From contig NZ_KL585394.1 of the NCBI RefSeq assembly GCF_000721935.1, forward strand, positions 154,545 through 162,476: a DNA stretch of 7,932 nucleotides. The letters are read 5' to 3'. Positions 6,757 through 7,932 of the stretch are shown here, in pieces. The position numbers and the translations under genes were made by a program. How positions within the stretch are numbered: the first letter of the stretch is position 1; the number at the start of each line of letters is the position of its first letter. The DNA comes from Streptomyces sp. NRRL WC-3549. GTDB taxonomy: Bacteria; Actinomycetota; Actinomycetes; Streptomycetales; Streptomycetaceae. Under the pieces are notes generated by a model, which worked only from the letters and a program-made list of their open reading frames with translations, made no database searches and had not been told where the DNA came from.

Positions 6757-6786
6757 ATGTTAGACAGCCCCAAGCGATATACGCAA
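6757..6786 (-). promoter_or_regulatory. Probable promoter of the kinase-iclR-ridA-permease operon
   Basis: On the minus strand there is a TTGCGT -35-like hexamer (6786-6781), an 18-base spacer, and a TAACAT -10-like hexamer (6762-6757). Both fit the housekeeping-sigma pattern TTGnnn / TAnnnT. Transcription would start near 6750, about 56 bases before the GTG start of the kinase. The region is noticeably more A/T-rich than its surroundings. The palindrome at 6792-6808 lies just upstream of the -35. Confidence 0.5.
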
Positions 6787-6791
6787 TGCCC

Positions 6792-6808
6792 GTTGCAAGC
6801 TTTGCAAC
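6792..6808. promoter_or_regulatory. Perfect palindrome, likely IclR operator for divergent control
   Basis: GTTGCAA-GCT-TTGCAAC has perfect 7-bp arms around a 3-base centre. It contains two copies of the self-complementary TTGCAA, 9 bases apart; a further related CGCAA stands at 6782-6786. It is placed between the kinase operon and the divergent PLP-enzyme gene, 6 bases from the minus-strand -35 and 12 bases ahead of the plus-strand ribosome binding site. Assignment to the local IclR protein is inferred from position and symmetry. Confidence 0.6.
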
Positions 6809-6819
6809 ATCACTTCTCC

Positions 6820-6826
6820 GAGGAGG
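6820..6826 (+). promoter_or_regulatory. Ribosome binding site deciding the TTG start
   Basis: GAGGAGG, an excellent match to the 16S rRNA tail, ends 5 bases before the TTG at 6832-6834. It is the main reason for choosing a TTG start for the PLP-enzyme gene. Confidence 0.75.
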
Positions 6827-6831
6827 CTCCC

Positions 6832-7932
6832 TTGGCCGCCGAGCAGCAGCCCGCCGCGCTCTCCGCACTCGCCGGTGAACGCGTCGACCACCGCTTCAAG
6901 GGGCTGCCGCCCGACGCCGAGGGGCTGACCGTCGGCGCCCTGGCCGCCGAACGCCGGAACCTGTTCACCGGCGGGTTCACCACGCCCGTACTGGCGCTGT
7001 CCGCCGAGTCCGTCGAGGCGAACCTCGCCCTCCTGGAGACGTACACCGAGCGGCACGGACTGGCCTTCGCCCCGCACGGCAAGACGTCGATGTCCCCGCA
7101 GCTCTTCGCCCGTCAGCTGGACTACGGCGCCTGGGGCATCACGGCCGCCGTCCCGCACCAGGCGCGGGTGTACCGGGCCCACGGCATCCGCCGGATCTTC
7201 CTCGCCAACGAGGTCGTCGACCCCGTCGCCCTCGGCTGGCTCGCCCGCGAGCTGGACGCCGACCCGGACTTCACCTTCGCCTGCTACGTCGACTCGGTGC
7301 GCGGGGTCGAGCTGATGGACGAGGCCCTGCGCGCGGCCGGTGCCGTGCGCCCCGTCGACGTCGTCGTCGAGCTGGGCGCCGGGCAGGGCGCACGCACCGG
7401 CGCCCGGACGGAGGAGGACTGCGCGGCGGTCGCCGACGCGGTGGCCGCCGTGTCCACGCTGCGCCTGGTGGGGGTCGCCGGATACGAGGGCGAGGTCCCG
7501 GACGCCACGCCCGAACGGGTCCGCGCGTGGCTCGGCCGGCTCGTCGCGCTGGCCGCCTCCTTCGACGCGGACGGCCGTTTCGCGGAGCTCTCGGCCGACG
7601 AGGAGATCCTGCTCAGCGCGGGCGGCAGCGCCTGGTTCGACGCGGTCGCGGAGGTCTTCGCGGACGTGCCCGCGCTCAGCCGCCCCGTGTGCAGGCTGCT
7701 GCGCTCCGGCGCGTACGTCAGCCACGACGACGGCCACTACCGCCACCTCACCCCCTTCAACCGCGTCCCCGAAGAGGGCGCGCTGCAGCCGGCGTTCCGG
7801 CTCTGGGCGCAGGTCGTGTCCCGGCCGACCCCCGAGCAGGCATTCGTCAACGCGGGCAAGCGCGACGCGGCCTACGACCTCGACCTCCCCGAGGCGCAGG
7901 CCGTCCGCTCCGCCCGCGACGGCTCGGTGCGG
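6832..7932 (+). CDS. DSD1/D-threonine-aldolase-type PLP enzyme, 'amino acid deaminase' type (3' end outside window)
   Basis: The frame is open from the TTG at 6832 to the window end (367 codons). It shows the alanine-racemase-type TIM-barrel domain of fold type III PLP enzymes, related to eukaryote-type D-serine dehydratase (DSD1) and D-threonine aldolase. Visible motifs are TTPVLALS (50-57), FAPHGKTSMSP (79-89) with the likely PLP-binding Lys84, DYGAWGITAAVP (97-108), VVVELGAGQGARTG (177-190), GYEGEV (217-222), LLSAGGSAWFD (260-270) for phosphate binding, and LLRSGAYVSHD (289-299). About 50-70 C-terminal residues are missing, including the region where relatives carry the His-x-Cys metal ligands. 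Members deaminate or cleave D-3-hydroxyamino acids. Divergence from a RidA/KDG-kinase operon suggests ammonia elimination from a D-hydroxyamino acid, possibly an amino sugar acid such as D-glucosaminate. An in-frame ATG at 6757 exists but is less likely. Confidence 0.88.
   Translation, partial: MAAEQQPAALSALAGERVDHRFKGLPPDAEGLTVGALAAERRNLFTGGFTTPVLALSAESVEANLALLETYTERHGLAFAPHGKTSMSPQLFARQLDYGAWGITAAVPHQARVYRAHGIRRIFLANEVVDPVALGWLARELDADPDFTFACYVDSVRGVELMDEALRAAGAVRPVDVVVELGAGQGARTGARTEEDCAAVADAVAAVSTLRLVGVAGYEGEVPDATPERVRAWLGRLVALAASFDADGRFAELSADEEILLSAGGSAWFDAVAEVFADVPALSRPVCRLLRSGAYVSHDDGHYRHLTPFNRVPEEGALQPAFRLWAQVVSRPTPEQAFVNAGKRDAAYDLDLPEAQAVRSARDGSVR

Noticed and set aside
6760..6783. 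Possible plus-strand promoter for the PLP-enzyme gene using TTAGAC (6760-6765) and TATACG (6778-6783).
   Set aside because: The spacing is only 12 bases, too short for a sigma-70-type promoter; the true plus-strand promoter is not resolved from sequence alone.
6757..6831. In-frame ATG at 6757 that would extend the PLP enzyme by 25 residues and place a rare TTA leucine codon at codon 2 (bldA-dependence).
   Set aside because: It has no ribosome binding site, its coding would run through the palindrome and overlap the opposite promoter's -10, and the TTG at 6832 has an excellent GAGGAGG at 5 bases. The predicted extension is unlike a family N-terminus.
6760..7746. Minus-strand open frame of 328 codons opposite the PLP-enzyme gene.
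   Set aside because: The plus strand encodes an uninterrupted, motif-rich DSD1-type protein; the minus-strand product is compositionally biased with no recognisable domain.

Overview
The window is very GC-rich, with strong G/C at third codon positions, GTG and TTG starts, GGAGG-type ribosome binding sites and tightly packed genes. This points to an actinomycete, most likely Streptomyces or a close relative. This is inferred from composition and protein style, not from a species-specific marker.

Layout. Positions 1-2639 (minus strand) hold three consecutive genes for membrane-anchored or exported proteins of unknown function; the last runs off the left edge. The two complete ones each have one N-terminal membrane segment and exactly eight cysteines in a similar order, and look like paralogs built from two four-cysteine repeats. 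Positions 2640-2797 are a spacer containing a strong 20-bp hairpin that ends the neighbouring operon. Positions 2798-6694 (minus strand) hold a four-gene operon, transcribed in the order: PfkB-family sugar kinase (resembling 2-keto-3-deoxygluconate kinase), IclR-family regulator, RidA-family enamine deaminase, GntP-family permease. The kinase and regulator overlap by 4 bp, 6 bp separate the regulator from ridA, and 187 bp with two hairpins separate ridA from the permease. Positions 6695-6831 are a divergent control region with a perfect 7-3-7 palindrome (GTTGCAA-GCT-TTGCAAC) and a recognisable minus-strand promoter. From 6832 rightward (plus strand) is a DSD1/D-threonine-aldolase-type (fold type III) PLP enzyme, cut by the window end.

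How the genes may work together. A GntP-type carrier imports a sugar acid or a small amino acid. A PLP enzyme of the D-hydroxyamino-acid dehydratase family removes ammonia from a substrate. RidA hydrolyses the reactive enamine/imine that such enzymes release. A sugar-acid kinase phosphorylates the product, and the IclR protein probably controls both arms through the shared palindrome. The presence of a KDG-kinase-like enzyme next to a D-amino-acid dehydratase is best explained if the substrate is an amino sugar acid such as D-glucosaminate: dehydration/deamination gives 2-keto-3-deoxygluconate, which the kinase then phosphorylates. This pathway is an inference; simple D-serine/D-threonine catabolism is the main alternative.
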